DNA of 33,382 bases from Spirochaetia bacterium (GTDB lineage Bacteria; Spirochaetota; Spirochaetia; Treponematales; Breznakiellaceae). Positions 15,604-25,218 of this stretch are shown here, piece after piece (within the stretch, counting starts at the first letter, position 1; every line of letters begins with the position of its first letter). Under the pieces are notes generated by a model. That model made no database searches and had not been told where the DNA came from. It saw nothing but the letters and a program-made list of their open reading frames with translations. The DNA lies in NCBI GenBank assembly GCA_026002265.1, contig BOBG01000012.1, positions 1 through 33,382 of the forward strand. The letters are read 5' to 3'. Made by a program: the position numbers and the translations under genes.

Positions 15604-17826
15604 TTATTTAACCGTTGCTTGCCAAAAACCTTTCCATTCCTTTGGATTATTTTGATAATACCGGCATTGTGCCATATAAAATTTGCTCGACGGATCAACC
15701 GGTTTAAGTGATTCAAAAATAAAAAACGCTTGCTCGAAATTCCCCTGATAAAAGAGATCATAAGCTGCATCAAACTGGGAAATAACAGCTTGTTTCTCAT
15801 TGAATATTTCTTCTGTCATTGGTTCATAAACTATTACCGGTTCTGTTTTTCCGACCACAGCTAATTTTGCCAATCTCCGTCCGAAAAATGTTCCGTACTT
15901 TTGAGCTTGTACAAACATTTCTTCAGTGCACATTAAATAAGTGCCGAATTGTTTATTTTGTCCTTCGAGCCTCGCCGCAAGATTTACCGAATCACCTAAC
16001 ATCGTATAATCAAAGCGTTTACTTGAACCCATGTTTCCAACAACTGCATACCCGGTATTGAGTCCGATCCGCGTTAAAAGCCGGCACCCATACTCTTTTT
16101 CAAAAAATTCCTGCCGCTCCGCTAATAATGTTTGGCAGGCAATCGAAGCTTTAATCGCCCGTGCGCTATGATCCGGATAACCGACCGGTGCGTTCCAAAA
16201 TGCAATGATCGCATCACCTTCATACTTATCAATTGTTCCGCCGGAGTCTAATATTATATCACTCATAAAGGAAAGATATGAATTCAAAAGTTCAGTAAGC
16301 CGCGCTGGGTCGAGTTTTTCACTAATCGTGGTAAAGCCTTGAACATCTGAAAAGAAAATACTAATTTCACGGCGCTCGCCGCCAAGCTGTAAACGTTCCG
16401 GATTTGCAACGAGTTGCTCAATAACAGTTGGACTTAAATACTGGCTAAATGCAGATTTAATAAAACGTTTTTGTTTCCCTTCAGTTGCATAATTATAAAG
16501 AGTCGCAGATAAAAATGCGAAAATAACACCGATAACCGGCGCTACAATGGGAATCCACCAACTGATATGGTACGCAGCAAAACCAAGTACAATGATTCCG
16601 GAAAGTAAAAGCACCGCACCGGTCACCGTAACAGGAATTTTTCCGGAGTACAGCACGAGAACATTCATTGCTACGATAACGACAAAACAGAGAAGTAGTG
16701 CAAAAAAAATAGGAACTTGTGTAATAAAATCTTGATTCAAGAGATTATCAAGCATCGTGATATGTACTCCGACTCCGGGATAGGTTGAAGAAATCGGTGT
16801 TGTACAAATATCAAACAAACCCGGTGCGTAGTATCCAAAAAAAACATACGCATCTTTAAAATTTTCCGGCGGTAGAAGAATTTCTTTTCCTGCGTAATAT
16901 TGTTCAGAACTCTGCAATATTTCTGCTGCTGTATACGGAATATAACGATCCAATGAACCGCGAAACCGGAGTAAAGTCTGACCAGTTTTATCAACTGGGA
17001 TATGATATTTTCCCCACTCGATGTAGTGTTTTTTTTCATTAAACGTGAGTTCAGGATCCATTCCCGAAACGAGAAGCGATGCCGCCGAGAGTCCCGGAAT
17101 CAAACGTCCGTCAAATTGGGTAAATAAATTAGTACGACGGAACACTCCATCTGAATCTGCTGTTACGGTGACAACACCAAGTGCCCCGGCCGAAGCGCTC
17201 AATATTTCTATAGGAAATTGGGCATTTTCATAATTCGGCATATTAAGCGTTTGCAATGCCGTATCAGGTTTAAAAACCGGCACATTAAGATCATCTGGCC
17301 ATGCAGTTGCCCCTCCGGATTTCCTGTTAAAAAAAACTGCTTGAACAACATGAGCATAATCAGCAGCGGTATGAGCAAAACGTTCGTCATCACTAAAAGC
17401 CGGATGTGAGCGGATATTCTGGATAGAAGAAGCCTCCGGACGAGAGAAAATTGCATCTCGTACTGTATCATAAATCGAAGGTTCAGAAAAAAGAACGTCT
17501 AATGCAAAGGACGCCGCCCCGCTTATATTTAAATAATCAATGATCTCCGCATAGGCCCGCCGCGGCCATGGCCATGCCCACCCGCGTTCTTTTTGTGCCC
17601 AATCAATACTCGATTGATCGAGAAGAATTAAAATAATAGAATCAGACGGGCGTTGATATTTTGCCAGCGTACTAACCCGGATATCGTAGGTTTTATATTC
17701 CGGATATTCAAAGAGTCCCAGCATAAAGCTGCCTGCAACCACTGCAAATACTGAAATACTGAGTACACATACAGCGGTCAATTTTTTTCCGGTCCTTATT
17801 TTTGTCAAAGATTCACCCCTATTCAT
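15604..17826 (-). CDS. Class III adenylate cyclase with CHASE2 sensor domain
   Basis: Layout: transmembrane helix (about 18-38), extracytoplasmic CHASE2 domain (45-360), three further helices (372-393, 398-418, 423-445), then a cytoplasmic class III cyclase domain (485-665) and an ~80-residue helical tail. Metal ligands Asp494 (FFSDVQGFT) and Asp538 (YEGDAI) are present, as are the purine-selecting Lys534 and Asp606 and the transition-state residues Asn615 and Arg619 (NLAARLEG). Lys/Asp predicts ATP, so cAMP is the product. An alternative start is TTG at 17808, preceded by AGGGGTGA at Shine-Dalgarno distance; the ATG at 17826 has no such site. A tandem repeat array lies upstream. Confidence 0.93.
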   Translation of the reverse strand: MNRGESLTKIRTGKKLTAVCVLSISVFAVVAGSFMLGLFEYPEYKTYDIRVSTLAKYQRPSDSIILILLDQSSIDWAQKERGWAWPWPRRAYAEIIDYLNISGAASFALDVLFSEPSIYDTVRDAIFSRPEASSIQNIRSHPAFSDDERFAHTAADYAHVVQAVFFNRKSGGATAWPDDLNVPVFKPDTALQTLNMPNYENAQFPIEILSASAGALGVVTVTADSDGVFRRTNLFTQFDGRLIPGLSAASLLVSGMDPELTFNEKKHYIEWGKYHIPVDKTGQTLLRFRGSLDRYIPYTAAEILQSSEQYYAGKEILLPPENFKDAYVFFGYYAPGLFDICTTPISSTYPGVGVHITMLDNLLNQDFITQVPIFFALLLCFVVIVAMNVLVLYSGKIPVTVTGAVLLLSGIIVLGFAAYHISWWIPIVAPVIGVIFAFLSATLYNYATEGKQKRFIKSAFSQYLSPTVIEQLVANPERLQLGGERREISIFFSDVQGFTTISEKLDPARLTELLNSYLSFMSDIILDSGGTIDKYEGDAIIAFWNAPVGYPDHSARAIKASIACQTLLAERQEFFEKEYGCRLLTRIGLNTGYAVVGNMGSSKRFDYTMLGDSVNLAARLEGQNKQFGTYLMCTEEMFVQAQKYGTFFGRRLAKLAVVGKTEPVIVYEPMTEEIFNEKQAVISQFDAAYDLFYQGNFEQAFFIFESLKPVDPSSKFYMAQCRYYQNNPKEWKGFWQATVK

Positions 17827-18029
17827 TTTTAGAATTATCTGCTATAAATCTATCAAATAGCCGTCTCTTATGCAAGAATGTTTTATGTGAAACGGCTTTT
17901 TACGGCTGGCAGCACTCCATTACTACACTACCGGAGAAAAAATAAATGCAATTATTATATAAAAAAATAGATTTTACTTTAGGGATTACGACGAGGTAAT
18001 AATGGGGTATAGGGTTGAGGGTATAGTGA

Positions 18030-18349
18030 ATTTTAAACTTTGACCTAACTAAAAGGATTACGATATATGATCTGCCCAATCCCTATACCCTAATTAGATT
18101 TTAAACTTTGACCTGACTAAAAGGATTACGATATATGATCTGCCCAATCCCCATACCCTAATTAGATTTTGACCTTTGACCTGACTAAAAGGATTACGAT
18201 ATATGATCTGCCCAATCCCTATACCCCATACCCTAATTAGATTTTAAATTTTGACCTGACTAAAAGGATTACGACATATGATCTGCCCAATCCCAATCCC
18301 CATACCCTAATTAGATTTTAAACTTTGACCTGACTAAAGAGATTGCGAC
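18030..18349. repeat. Tandem array of 68-75-bp units, about 4.5 copies
   Basis: Units start at 18030 (68 bp), 18098 (68 bp), 18166 (75 bp), 18241 (74 bp) and 18315 (partial, diverging near pth). The conserved core contains TTTGACCTGACTAAAAGGAT, then ATATGATCTGCCCAATCC. Length varies only in a C-rich stretch built of CCCNATA blocks, as expected for slippage. Upstream, 17985-18029 contains a G-rich, roughly inverted relative (GGGGTATAGGGTTGAGGGTA). The rest of the 17827-18359 gap is AT-rich and shows nothing else I can name. Confidence 0.9.
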
Positions 18350-18359
18350 AAGAATCTTC

Positions 18360-18917
18360 TCAATTAGCCGTTATTGATTTTTTTGCATAGTCAGGAAGAA
18401 GCGTTTCCGGTTCCTGTTCTGTTATTTGTACAATAATTCTGGTGCATTGTTCGAGAACTGGCTTAAGGAGAATCCATTCACTGGATGTAAAATCGGAGAG
18501 TACCCAGTCGTGCACGGATCCATGAACGGGACGGCCGATTCCGATCCGGAGCCGCCAAAAACCGGAGCCGCCACAGCATTTATTAATGGAACGTAAGCCA
18601 TTGTGGCCATTGAGTCCGCCGCCATTTTTGAGAGACATTGTTCCAAGGGGAAGATCTAACTCATCATGTACAATCAAAATCCGTTCCAAAGGAATCTTAA
18701 AAAAAGCGGAGGCTTCGTGCACACTTTCTCCGGAATTATTCATAAATGTTTCCGGCATGAGAAAATGTATTTCATTGAGTGCGAGAGCATACAACCCTTT
18801 ATATTTTTTATGCCATGAAATAAGAGGGAACTGTGATGCTGCAAGTCTGCCTGCATTGTGCCGATTCTGTGCAAACGATTCACCCGGATTCCCTAAAAAA
18901 ACAACTAGCTCGATCAT
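18360..18917 (-). CDS. pth: Peptidyl-tRNA hydrolase
   Basis: Releases tRNA from prematurely dropped peptidyl-tRNA. The 185-residue protein carries the family residues Asn10 (GNPG), catalytic His20 (NRHNAG), Asn60 (ETFMNNSGESV) and Asp85 (VHDELDLPLG), then GGGLNGHNGLRSI. A CATAAT -10 box (18924-18929) lies 6 nt before the ATG and no Shine-Dalgarno sequence is present, so the mRNA may be leaderless; the -35 is poor. It is divergent from the first chemoreceptor gene. Confidence 0.96.
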   Translation of the reverse strand: MIELVVFLGNPGESFAQNRHNAGRLAASQFPLISWHKKYKGLYALALNEIHFLMPETFMNNSGESVHEASAFFKIPLERILIVHDELDLPLGTMSLKNGGGLNGHNGLRSINKCCGGSGFWRLRIGIGRPVHGSVHDWVLSDFTSSEWILLKPVLEQCTRIIVQITEQEPETLLPDYAKKSITAN

Positions 18918-18960
18918 GGATGCATTATGCTATACAATTTCAAAAATGGGAATCGCCAGC

Positions 18961-18990
18961 TTGACATACCGGTATATTGTTTGATATATT
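18961..18990 (+). promoter_or_regulatory. Promoter of the first chemoreceptor gene
   Basis: TTGACA (18961-18966), 18-bp spacer, TATATT (18985-18990). It overlaps the longest reading frame, whose TTG at 18977 lies between the two boxes and so cannot be the start; the ATG at 19022 is used instead. Confidence 0.65.
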
Positions 18991-19021
18991 TTTACAATCT
19001 AGAGGTCAATGGTTAGGTTTT

Positions 19022-20443
19022 ATGAGTGAAATATCCCTTTTGATATCGGCCGCTGTAACTGTAATTGTTGGTACAGTCTCTTTTTTGGGTCTGACTTACA
19101 CTGTATTCCGGCGGAGTATTGTATCTATTCTCTCCATACCTTTTCTTGTGTTCTCCCTGTTCACTGCCAGTATCTGTATGGCTGCGGTCCGGCATGGCAC
19201 CATTCTGTGGGTTTACGGGGCTGAAGGCATCTCGATTGCAGCCGGAGTCATTTTTTTATTTTATGTTTCGAGCCGGATCCGCAATCCGGTAGAAGAAGTG
19301 GTGACAGTAACAGAGCAACTTTCATCCGGAAAAGGAGATCTGTCGATCCGGTTGAATGATAAATATGAAAACGAGATCGGAAGCCTTGGAAAGAATCTCA
19401 ATAATTTTCTCGCTTCCCTAGGTTCAATAATTACCCGGATCCGTACTGACTCCGCTGATGCCGAAACCAGTACCCAGAAGCTCCATAATTCCATAGAAAC
19501 ATCACACATCGCTGTTTCACGTATATCTACCGAAGCTGGAACGATTAAGGATGCTATTTTCACGCAGGATGCGAGTGCGGAACAGATCTTGGCACGGCTC
19601 AATACTATAAACCAGACAATTGAACTTCAAAATGATACAATCAACAAACAATCTGATAATATGGAAAAAAACACGAGCAGCATCGAAGAAGTCATGCATA
19701 CTATCCAGTCATTGGGAGTCAATCTCCAACAAAGTACGGCAAATTGTGACAAACTGAACACCAATGTGGGAACCGGCCGGATTGATTTGCAGCAACTCAA
19801 GGAAACTGTACAGATTTTGTATAATCAATCAAATATTGTGTTTGAGGCTAATAAAGTAATCAATGTGATAGCGAGTCAAACAAACCTCCTTGCGATGAAT
19901 GCGGCTATCGAAGCTGCTCATGCCGGATCCTTGGGCGCAGGTTTTGCGGTCGTTGCAGATGAAATCCGGCAATTGGCTGAAAATTCGAGTCAGCAGTCCA
20001 AAATTATTAATGAAAATATGAAACAGCTCAAAAATTCTATTGAACAAGCTGTTAAAACCACAGATCATACTAGTTTATCGTTTGATAGTGTTTTTGATTC
20101 TATGAACGCAGTAGCTACCAATGAACGAGATATGTTGAACATAGTGAGTCAAGACTCAAGTACTGTGTCGAAAGTAATGAACGAATTAGGAACAATGAAG
20201 CATATTTCTCATGATGTTCAGGTTAATTCCGGAAAAATAACAGTGGAAAGTAAAAATATCCGGAATGAAATGGAAAAGCTCAAATCACTCACAGATAATA
20301 TCAAAAAATCCTCGGTTAGCATTTCTTCGGAAGCAAAAAACGCAGATATACTAATGGGAAAATCGATGGATGAATTGCAAAAGAATGTTGCAAGTATTGC
20401 ACATATTAAAGATACGGTTTCAGTATTCAAGATCAAGATGTGA
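19022..20443 (+). CDS. Methyl-accepting chemotaxis protein without periplasmic domain (paralogue 1)
   Basis: The 473-residue protein begins with three to four closely spaced membrane helices, then a HAMP-like linker ([19 protein letters not shown]), then a long helical signalling domain whose tip is [20 protein letters not shown] followed by [21 protein letters not shown]. The tip binds CheA and CheW. With almost no extracytoplasmic loop, it probably senses through the membrane or from the cytoplasm. Start chosen from the promoter position. It shares most of its length with the second chemoreceptor at 22142-23557. dksA and rimO follow on the same strand. Confidence 0.92.
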   Translation: MSEISLLISAAVTVIVGTVSFLGLTYTVFRRSIVSILSIPFLVFSLFTASICMAAVRHGTILWVYGAEGISIAAGVIFLFYVSSRIRNPVEEVVTVTEQLSSGKGDLSIRLNDKYENEIGSLGKNLNNFLASLGSIITRIRTDSADAETSTQKLHNSIETSHIAVSRISTEAGTIKDAIFTQDASAEQILARLNTINQTIELQNDTINKQSDNMEKNTSSIEEVMHTIQSLGVNLQQSTANCDKLNTNVGTGRIDLQQLKETVQILYNQSNIVFEANKVINVIASQTNLLAMNAAIEAAHAGSLGAGFAVVADEIRQLAENSSQQSKIINENMKQLKNSIEQAVKTTDHTSLSFDSVFDSMNAVATNERDMLNIVSQDSSTVSKVMNELGTMKHISHDVQVNSGKITVESKNIRNEMEKLKSLTDNIKKSSVSISSEAKNADILMGKSMDELQKNVASIAHIKDTVSVFKIKM

Positions 20444-20495
20444 CGGTCAATGTCATAAAGTGCACTTGAATAGGATGTTGCGGGAGAATCCGGTT

Positions 20496-20852
20496 ATGGA
20501 TCAGATTTTTATTGAAGAAATGAGGCAATCGTTAGAAGATCTCAGAAAAAACATTATCTCAAGTTTAGTGGTTAGTAATGAGGATTTTAAAAAAATTGCC
20601 GAAGCTGTAGAACCGAAGGATCAAGCTGATAGTGCATCTGATGATATAGATCGCAAAATGATTGAGGCCATTGGTTCTCAGGAAGTTAAACGATTAAAAC
20701 TCATTGATTCTGCACTGACACGGATCCAGCAGGGTAGATATGGGTTGTGCATACAATGCGGCAAAGGAATTCCTCAAGATCGGTTGGAAGCAATTCCCTA
20801 CGCACTCATGTGTGTTGAATGTAAAACAATAGAGGAGCGCAGGAATCGATAA
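20496..20852 (+). CDS. DksA/TraR-family zinc-finger protein
   Basis: The 118-residue protein has an N-terminal helical coiled region and a C4 zinc finger: Cys85 and Cys88 (GLCIQCGKGIP), Cys106 and Cys109 (MCVECK). Family members enter the RNA polymerase secondary channel and modulate initiation. I choose the ATG at 20496 because GGGAG lies 9 nt upstream; the 20370 ATG runs inside the chemoreceptor gene. The length suggests a short DksA or TraR type. It has one acidic helix-tip candidate region (EPKDQADSASDD) rather than a clear DxxDxA motif. The Shine-Dalgarno sequence of rimO lies inside its last codons. Confidence 0.88.
   Translation: MDQIFIEEMRQSLEDLRKNIISSLVVSNEDFKKIAEAVEPKDQADSASDDIDRKMIEAIGSQEVKRLKLIDSALTRIQQGRYGLCIQCGKGIPQDRLEAIPYALMCVECKTIEERRNR
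20833..20837 (+). promoter_or_regulatory. Shine-Dalgarno site pointing to the AUC start of rimO
   Basis: AGGAG inside the last codons of dksA, 7 nt before the ATC at 20845. It supports initiation there rather than at ATG 20908. Confidence 0.55.
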
Positions 20853-22119
20853 CCGGTATTTCCTGGATCCATTTGGCTGTTCTAAAAATCAAGTTGACGC
20901 TGAACGGATGATGGCTTCCCTGGAAAAGGGAGGATGGATTCGTGCAGAATCCCCGGATAGTGCAGATGTTATTATTGTCAACTCATGTGCATTTATCAAT
21001 GCGGCGAAACAAGAATCTCTGAATGCAGTACTTTCCCACCGGAAGGCATATCCAGGGAAGAAAATTATTTTAGCCGGTTGTTTAGCACAGCGTTATGGGA
21101 CAAGACTTGAGAAGTCTTTACCGGAAGCAGATCTTCTTTTGAATACTGAAGAGCTAGAGCGGGTTATCAATGTACTTGGTACAAGTTCCGGTAGAGAAAA
21201 GGGAAAACGTCCTCTCCTTTCACCTCCCGGATCTGCTTATGTTAAAATTAGCGAAGGCTGTTCCAACTGGTGTACATTTTGTGCGATCCCTTTGATCAAA
21301 GGAGAATTGCAGAGCCGGACCATTCCGGATATTGTTGCAGAATGTCTGGGACTGCTTGATCGCGGAATTCATGAGATCTGTCTTGTCGGTCAAGATGTTG
21401 CATCTTTTGGAATGGACCGTGAGGGCGGAGAATTATACCAGTTACTCATGACATTGCTTAAAATACAGCGTAAATTTTGGATACGGCTTCTTTATATTCA
21501 TCCGGATCATTTCCCTTATAATATTCTTAAACTCTTTCAAAAAGATCCCCGGTTGGTCCCTTATTTTGATCTTCCATTTCAACATAGCGCCAGAAATATA
21601 CTTAATGAGATGAATCGCCATGGAAATGCGAATACATATCTCAAACTTTTAGAGGATATTCGCGGTGCATTACCGAATGCAATTATTCGTTCTACGTTTT
21701 TAGTTGGCTTTCCCGGAGAGACAGAAGCTGATTTCCGGTCACTTCTCAGGTTTCAACAGAACGCGGAATTGGATTGGATGGGTTGTTTTTGTTATTCTCG
21801 TGAAGAGGGAACTCTTTCATATAAAATGAATCGTCAAGTAGCAAAACGAGTAGCAGCAGAGCGGCAGAGCATCCTCGAAAATCACCAAGTACCCATTACT
21901 GAAAAGCATTTAAACCATTTTATAGGACACACCATAGATGTATTGGTGGAAGAATCGCTCAGCCGAGTACTCTACCTCGGCCGTATTTTTGCTCAAGCGC
22001 CGGAAGTCGATGGAGCCACTGTTATACATTCCAATAATCCATTGGTACCGGGAACAGTGGTCCAAGGCACAGTATACACAAGACTTGGTTTTGATCTACA
22101 GGTTAGCGTTAATAATTAA
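20845..22119 (+). CDS. rimO: Ribosomal protein S12 methylthiotransferase RimO, apparent AUC start
   Basis: RimO adds a methylthio group to an aspartate of ribosomal protein S12. Present are the MTTase cysteines in FGCSKNQVDAE (Cys12), NSCAFINAA and LAGCLAQRYG; the radical SAM motif CSNWCTFC; and a C-terminal TRAM-like domain. The first ATG (20908) lies after Cys12 and would remove an essential cluster ligand. Between the in-frame stop at 20830-20832 and Cys12 there is no ATG, GTG or TTG. AGGAG at 20833-20837 lies 7 nt before ATC at 20845, giving a product starting M-DNRYFLDPFGC, normal for the family. CTG at 20863 is an alternative. The gene overlaps dksA by 8 bp. Confidence 0.9.
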   Translation: MDNRYFLDPFGCSKNQVDAERMMASLEKGGWIRAESPDSADVIIVNSCAFINAAKQESLNAVLSHRKAYPGKKIILAGCLAQRYGTRLEKSLPEADLLLNTEELERVINVLGTSSGREKGKRPLLSPPGSAYVKISEGCSNWCTFCAIPLIKGELQSRTIPDIVAECLGLLDRGIHEICLVGQDVASFGMDREGGELYQLLMTLLKIQRKFWIRLLYIHPDHFPYNILKLFQKDPRLVPYFDLPFQHSARNILNEMNRHGNANTYLKLLEDIRGALPNAIIRSTFLVGFPGETEADFRSLLRFQQNAELDWMGCFCYSREEGTLSYKMNRQVAKRVAAERQSILENHQVPITEKHLNHFIGHTIDVLVEESLSRVLYLGRIFAQAPEVDGATVIHSNNPLVPGTVVQGTVYTRLGFDLQVSVNN

Positions 22120-22141
22120 TTAACAAGTTTAATAACACCTG

Positions 22142-23557
22142 CTAGTCAATTTTAAAAGTTGCCATTAAATCTTTAACTTCATCGATACTGGCCATATCTT
22201 TTATCAGAATATTCATCGACAGCTCCACATGCGAATCAGTCTCGCCGGCATCTTTTGTAATAGTCATAATTGCAGTCTTTACTTTATCAGTGAGTGAGGA
22301 CAATTTTTGCATTTCACTCCGGATCGAATTGCTGTCAGAGAGAATATTTCCGGAATTATTATGAATTTCCTGTACTATTTTTTTAATTGCTTCTATATCG
22401 TTTATGGTTTGAGCGGCATTACCGGATTGAACATTAAATTCTTGCAGCATAGTCTGTTCATCAGCTGTTACTATACTCATTGATTCCACGATTTTTTCAA
22501 AAGAAGAGCCAGTATGTTCCGTAGTTTTGAGCGCAAGATCAATGGAATTTTTTAATTGTTTCATATTTTCATTGATAATTTTTGATTGCCGGCTTGAATT
22601 TTCTGCTAATTGCCGGATCTCACCGGCCACCACTGCAAAACCGCTTCCAGAATCTCCCGCGTGAGCCGCCTCAATAGCGGCGTTCATTGCCAACAGATTT
22701 GTTTGACTCGCTATTACATTGATTACTTTATTGGCTTCAAAAACAGCAGTTGATTGTGATTCAAGCAGATCCATCATTTCTTTTAATTTTTGAAGATCAG
22801 TTTGTCCGCTGTTAATATTAGTATTGAGTGTATCATATTCGCCTGCAGTATGCCGGATATTTTCTGCTGCTGATTGGATATATCCGGCCATGTTTTCTAT
22901 ACCGGAAGCACTTTTTGTGATAAGATTCGTCTGTTTTGTGATAGTATCATCTTGTACTTTCAAGGTTTGGGCAATAGTATTAAGCCGTGTCGATATCTGC
23001 TTCACACTTTCATTTTGCTCAGCAACGATTTTCTTGACTGAATCCGCATTTGCAATAATTTTTTCTGCGGACATTTCCACAGATTCAATATTCTTTTGAA
23101 GCACCGTACTATTGAGGACGATATGTTCCATACCTTTTCGTATTTTTACGATCATAGTGCTTAAATAATTCATAAAAATATTAAAATTTTTTCCTAAAAT
23201 ACCGACTTCATCACGTTCATGCGACTGGAGGCGAACAAGTAGATCTCCTTTTCCTTCCGCAAGTTGCGAAATTGAACTTGCAGCTTCTTTTATTGGAACA
23301 CCAATGTACCGATTTATAAACCGGGCAAATAATAATGTAGCAATAATATCAACTGGAGCGGCCCACACAAGCCATATTGTTTTACCGAATTTTCCGAAAA
23401 AAACACTAAAAATAATGATAAATACTGCATATATAAGAATTGGTACATTGAGAGTAGCTATGAGTGTATGCGGAAAAAGTTTGTGCATTACCACAATAAA
23501 AATAGGAATTGAGAGAAGAGCCGCAAGTCCAGTTGCAATAAAAAAAATGTTATCCAT
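22142..23557 (-). CDS. Methyl-accepting chemotaxis protein without periplasmic domain (paralogue 2)
   Basis: The 471-residue protein has the same plan as the 19022-20443 chemoreceptor: three to four helices in the first ~95 residues, a HAMP-like linker, and a signalling domain with the same tip ([20 protein letters not shown]). The two proteins are alike over the whole signalling part and nearly identical around the tip and the segment [15 protein letters not shown]. It is convergent with rimO. AAGG lies 9 nt before the start. The two receptors face each other around dksA-rimO, which suggests an old inverted duplication. Confidence 0.92.
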   Translation of the reverse strand: MDNIFFIATGLAALLSIPIFIVVMHKLFPHTLIATLNVPILIYAVFIIIFSVFFGKFGKTIWLVWAAPVDIIATLLFARFINRYIGVPIKEAASSISQLAEGKGDLLVRLQSHERDEVGILGKNFNIFMNYLSTMIVKIRKGMEHIVLNSTVLQKNIESVEMSAEKIIANADSVKKIVAEQNESVKQISTRLNTIAQTLKVQDDTITKQTNLITKSASGIENMAGYIQSAAENIRHTAGEYDTLNTNINSGQTDLQKLKEMMDLLESQSTAVFEANKVINVIASQTNLLAMNAAIEAAHAGDSGSGFAVVAGEIRQLAENSSRQSKIINENMKQLKNSIDLALKTTEHTGSSFEKIVESMSIVTADEQTMLQEFNVQSGNAAQTINDIEAIKKIVQEIHNNSGNILSDSNSIRSEMQKLSSLTDKVKTAIMTITKDAGETDSHVELSMNILIKDMASIDEVKDLMATFKID

Positions 23558-23591
23558 AAATATAGCCTTAAAAAAACTGTTTTAAACAATT

Positions 23592-23614
23592 GCGGAACCG
23601 GATTTCAGTTCCGC
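23592..23614 (-). terminator. Hairpin between pgi and the second chemoreceptor
   Basis: GCGGAAC (23592-23598) and GTTCCGC (23608-23614) form a perfect 7-bp stem with a 9-nt loop. On the minus strand it lies 10 nt after the pgi stop and is followed by a weak T-run (AATTGTTT). It probably ends pgi transcription. Confidence 0.55.
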
Positions 23615-23623
23615 GTTGATGTT

Positions 23624-25201
23624 TTATTTAACTGCCAAAAGCTGGCTGTAAGCATCCAGCACCGGATTTCCGGAATTGCCGGAAAGTACCTGTTTTGTGA
23701 GAATCTTACCCAGTTGCACTCCTTCCTGATCAAAACTGTTGAGATTCCAGACGAGTCCCTGAAACAGCACCTTGTTTTCAAAATGTGCGAGGAGTGCGCC
23801 GAGGACAGCCGGATTCAACTGTTTCCCAAGGATAAGGCTCGAAGGACGCTCGCCGGTAAATTCCTTGTTACGATTCGAATCCGATTTTCCCGTGGCAAAA
23901 GCGACAATCTGCGCGGCAACATTTGCCTTGAGTTTGGTCTGGCTGAGGGAACCATCAACCTCAACATCATCACCCAGTTGACTTTCCAAAAAAGCGATAA
24001 ACTGAAGCGGCACCGGTTCCGTGCCTTGGTGGAGCAACTGATAAAATGAATGCTGTCCATTGGTGCCGGGCTCGCCAAACACAACCGGACCAGTGGAATA
24101 CGCAACCGGCTCACCAAAACGGTTGACACGTTTTCCATTCGACTCCATATCCAGCTGCTGCAAATGAGCCGGAAATCGAGATAGCGCTTGACTATAGGGC
24201 AAAACAGCTGTGTAGGGAAAATTGAGAAAATTCCGTTCCCACACACCAATCAGGGCATCGAGAAGTGCGGCATTTTTAGCAATTTCCGGATTCAATGCCA
24301 GAGAATCCGTTTCATGCGCGCCTGCAAGCAGTTCTTTAAATGCTTCCGGACCAAAGGCTAACGAGAGAATCACTCCGCCGACAGCAGAAGTTGAGGAATA
24401 GCGTCCGCCGATAAAATCGTCAATATAAAATGAATCGAGATAGTCCGGATTATGCGCCAGGGGACTCGTTTCACTCGTGACTGCAACGAGATGTTTCCGC
24501 GGATCCAAGCCGGCTTTTTGCAGTTTTGCCTTAACAAATAATTCGTTGGAGAGAGTTTCCTGCGTGGTGCCGCTTTTGGAAACGAGAATAAAAAGCGACT
24601 CTTCCATATTAATTCCGGAAATCGCCGCGGATGCATCGTCCGGATCCACATTGGAAATAAATTTTGCGTTTAATTTTTTCTTTCCGGCCCGGACAGCCCA
24701 CTGTTCCAACGCAAGGTACAAGGCACGGGGTCCCAGATCAGAGCCGCCGATTCCAATCTGAACCACAGTACTAAATGCTTTACCGGTCGAACCATGTATT
24801 GTTCCGGTATGAACTGCGTCCGTAAATGCCTGGAACCGGTTTAATTCTTCTGCATAAAATTCGCCTAGGTTCCGGCCCTTTTCGATGACCGGTTTCCCCA
24901 GCTGCCCCCGCGTCAAATGGTGCAGAACTTTCCGGTTTTCTCCCGTGTTCATCGTTTCACCGTCAAGAATTGCCCGGTATTTTTCAATGAGCTCCTGTTC
25001 GTCAGATAATTTTTGTAACGCAGCTAGTACTGGATCATCGACGAGTTTTGCCGAGTATGAATACTGCAAGCCGGCACCCATCGGCGCCATGTACTTCTTT
25101 ATCCGGTCAACATTAAGCAGCGCAGCAAGCGTCCGTTTTGTACCGGCCAGACCGGATAAATTCCGGTACGATTCAGTCTTGTCAAGATCAATATACTTCA
25201 T
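23624..25201 (-). CDS. pgi: Glucose-6-phosphate isomerase
   Basis: Interconverts glucose 6-phosphate and fructose 6-phosphate in the cytoplasm. The 525-residue protein shows the phosphate-binding segments GIGGSDLGPRALY and VSKSGTTQETLSNE, the catalytic Glu region LDMESNGKRV, the catalytic His in NGQHSFYQLLHQGT, and the C-terminal Lys in FDQEGVQLGK. The start follows GGGGG at close Shine-Dalgarno distance. It lies 18 bp after a small ORF and downstream of the MoxR gene, so it may share their transcript. Confidence 0.96.
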   Translation of the reverse strand: MKYIDLDKTESYRNLSGLAGTKRTLAALLNVDRIKKYMAPMGAGLQYSYSAKLVDDPVLAALQKLSDEQELIEKYRAILDGETMNTGENRKVLHHLTRGQLGKPVIEKGRNLGEFYAEELNRFQAFTDAVHTGTIHGSTGKAFSTVVQIGIGGSDLGPRALYLALEQWAVRAGKKKLNAKFISNVDPDDASAAISGINMEESLFILVSKSGTTQETLSNELFVKAKLQKAGLDPRKHLVAVTSETSPLAHNPDYLDSFYIDDFIGGRYSSTSAVGGVILSLAFGPEAFKELLAGAHETDSLALNPEIAKNAALLDALIGVWERNFLNFPYTAVLPYSQALSRFPAHLQQLDMESNGKRVNRFGEPVAYSTGPVVFGEPGTNGQHSFYQLLHQGTEPVPLQFIAFLESQLGDDVEVDGSLSQTKLKANVAAQIVAFATGKSDSNRNKEFTGERPSSLILGKQLNPAVLGALLAHFENKVLFQGLVWNLNSFDQEGVQLGKILTKQVLSGNSGNPVLDAYSQLLAVK

Positions 25202-25218
25202 TTTTCCCCCATATAAAA

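Noticed and set aside
18030..18349. CRISPR array or plasmid-type iterons
   Set aside because: Units are alike over their full length, vary only in a C-rich block, and no replication gene is near.
18977..19021. Longer start (TTG 18977) for the first chemoreceptor
   Set aside because: It lies between the -35 and -10 boxes of the gene's own promoter.
20370..20495. Longer dksA/traR frame starting at 20370
   Set aside because: It overlaps the chemoreceptor coding region, gives an unlikely N-terminus, and the ATG at 20496 has a Shine-Dalgarno sequence.
20841..20856. Programmed +1 frameshift making a DksA-RimO fusion
   Set aside because: Possible in principle at CGA-TAA, but no stimulatory signal is seen and a properly spaced Shine-Dalgarno sequence before ATC is simpler.
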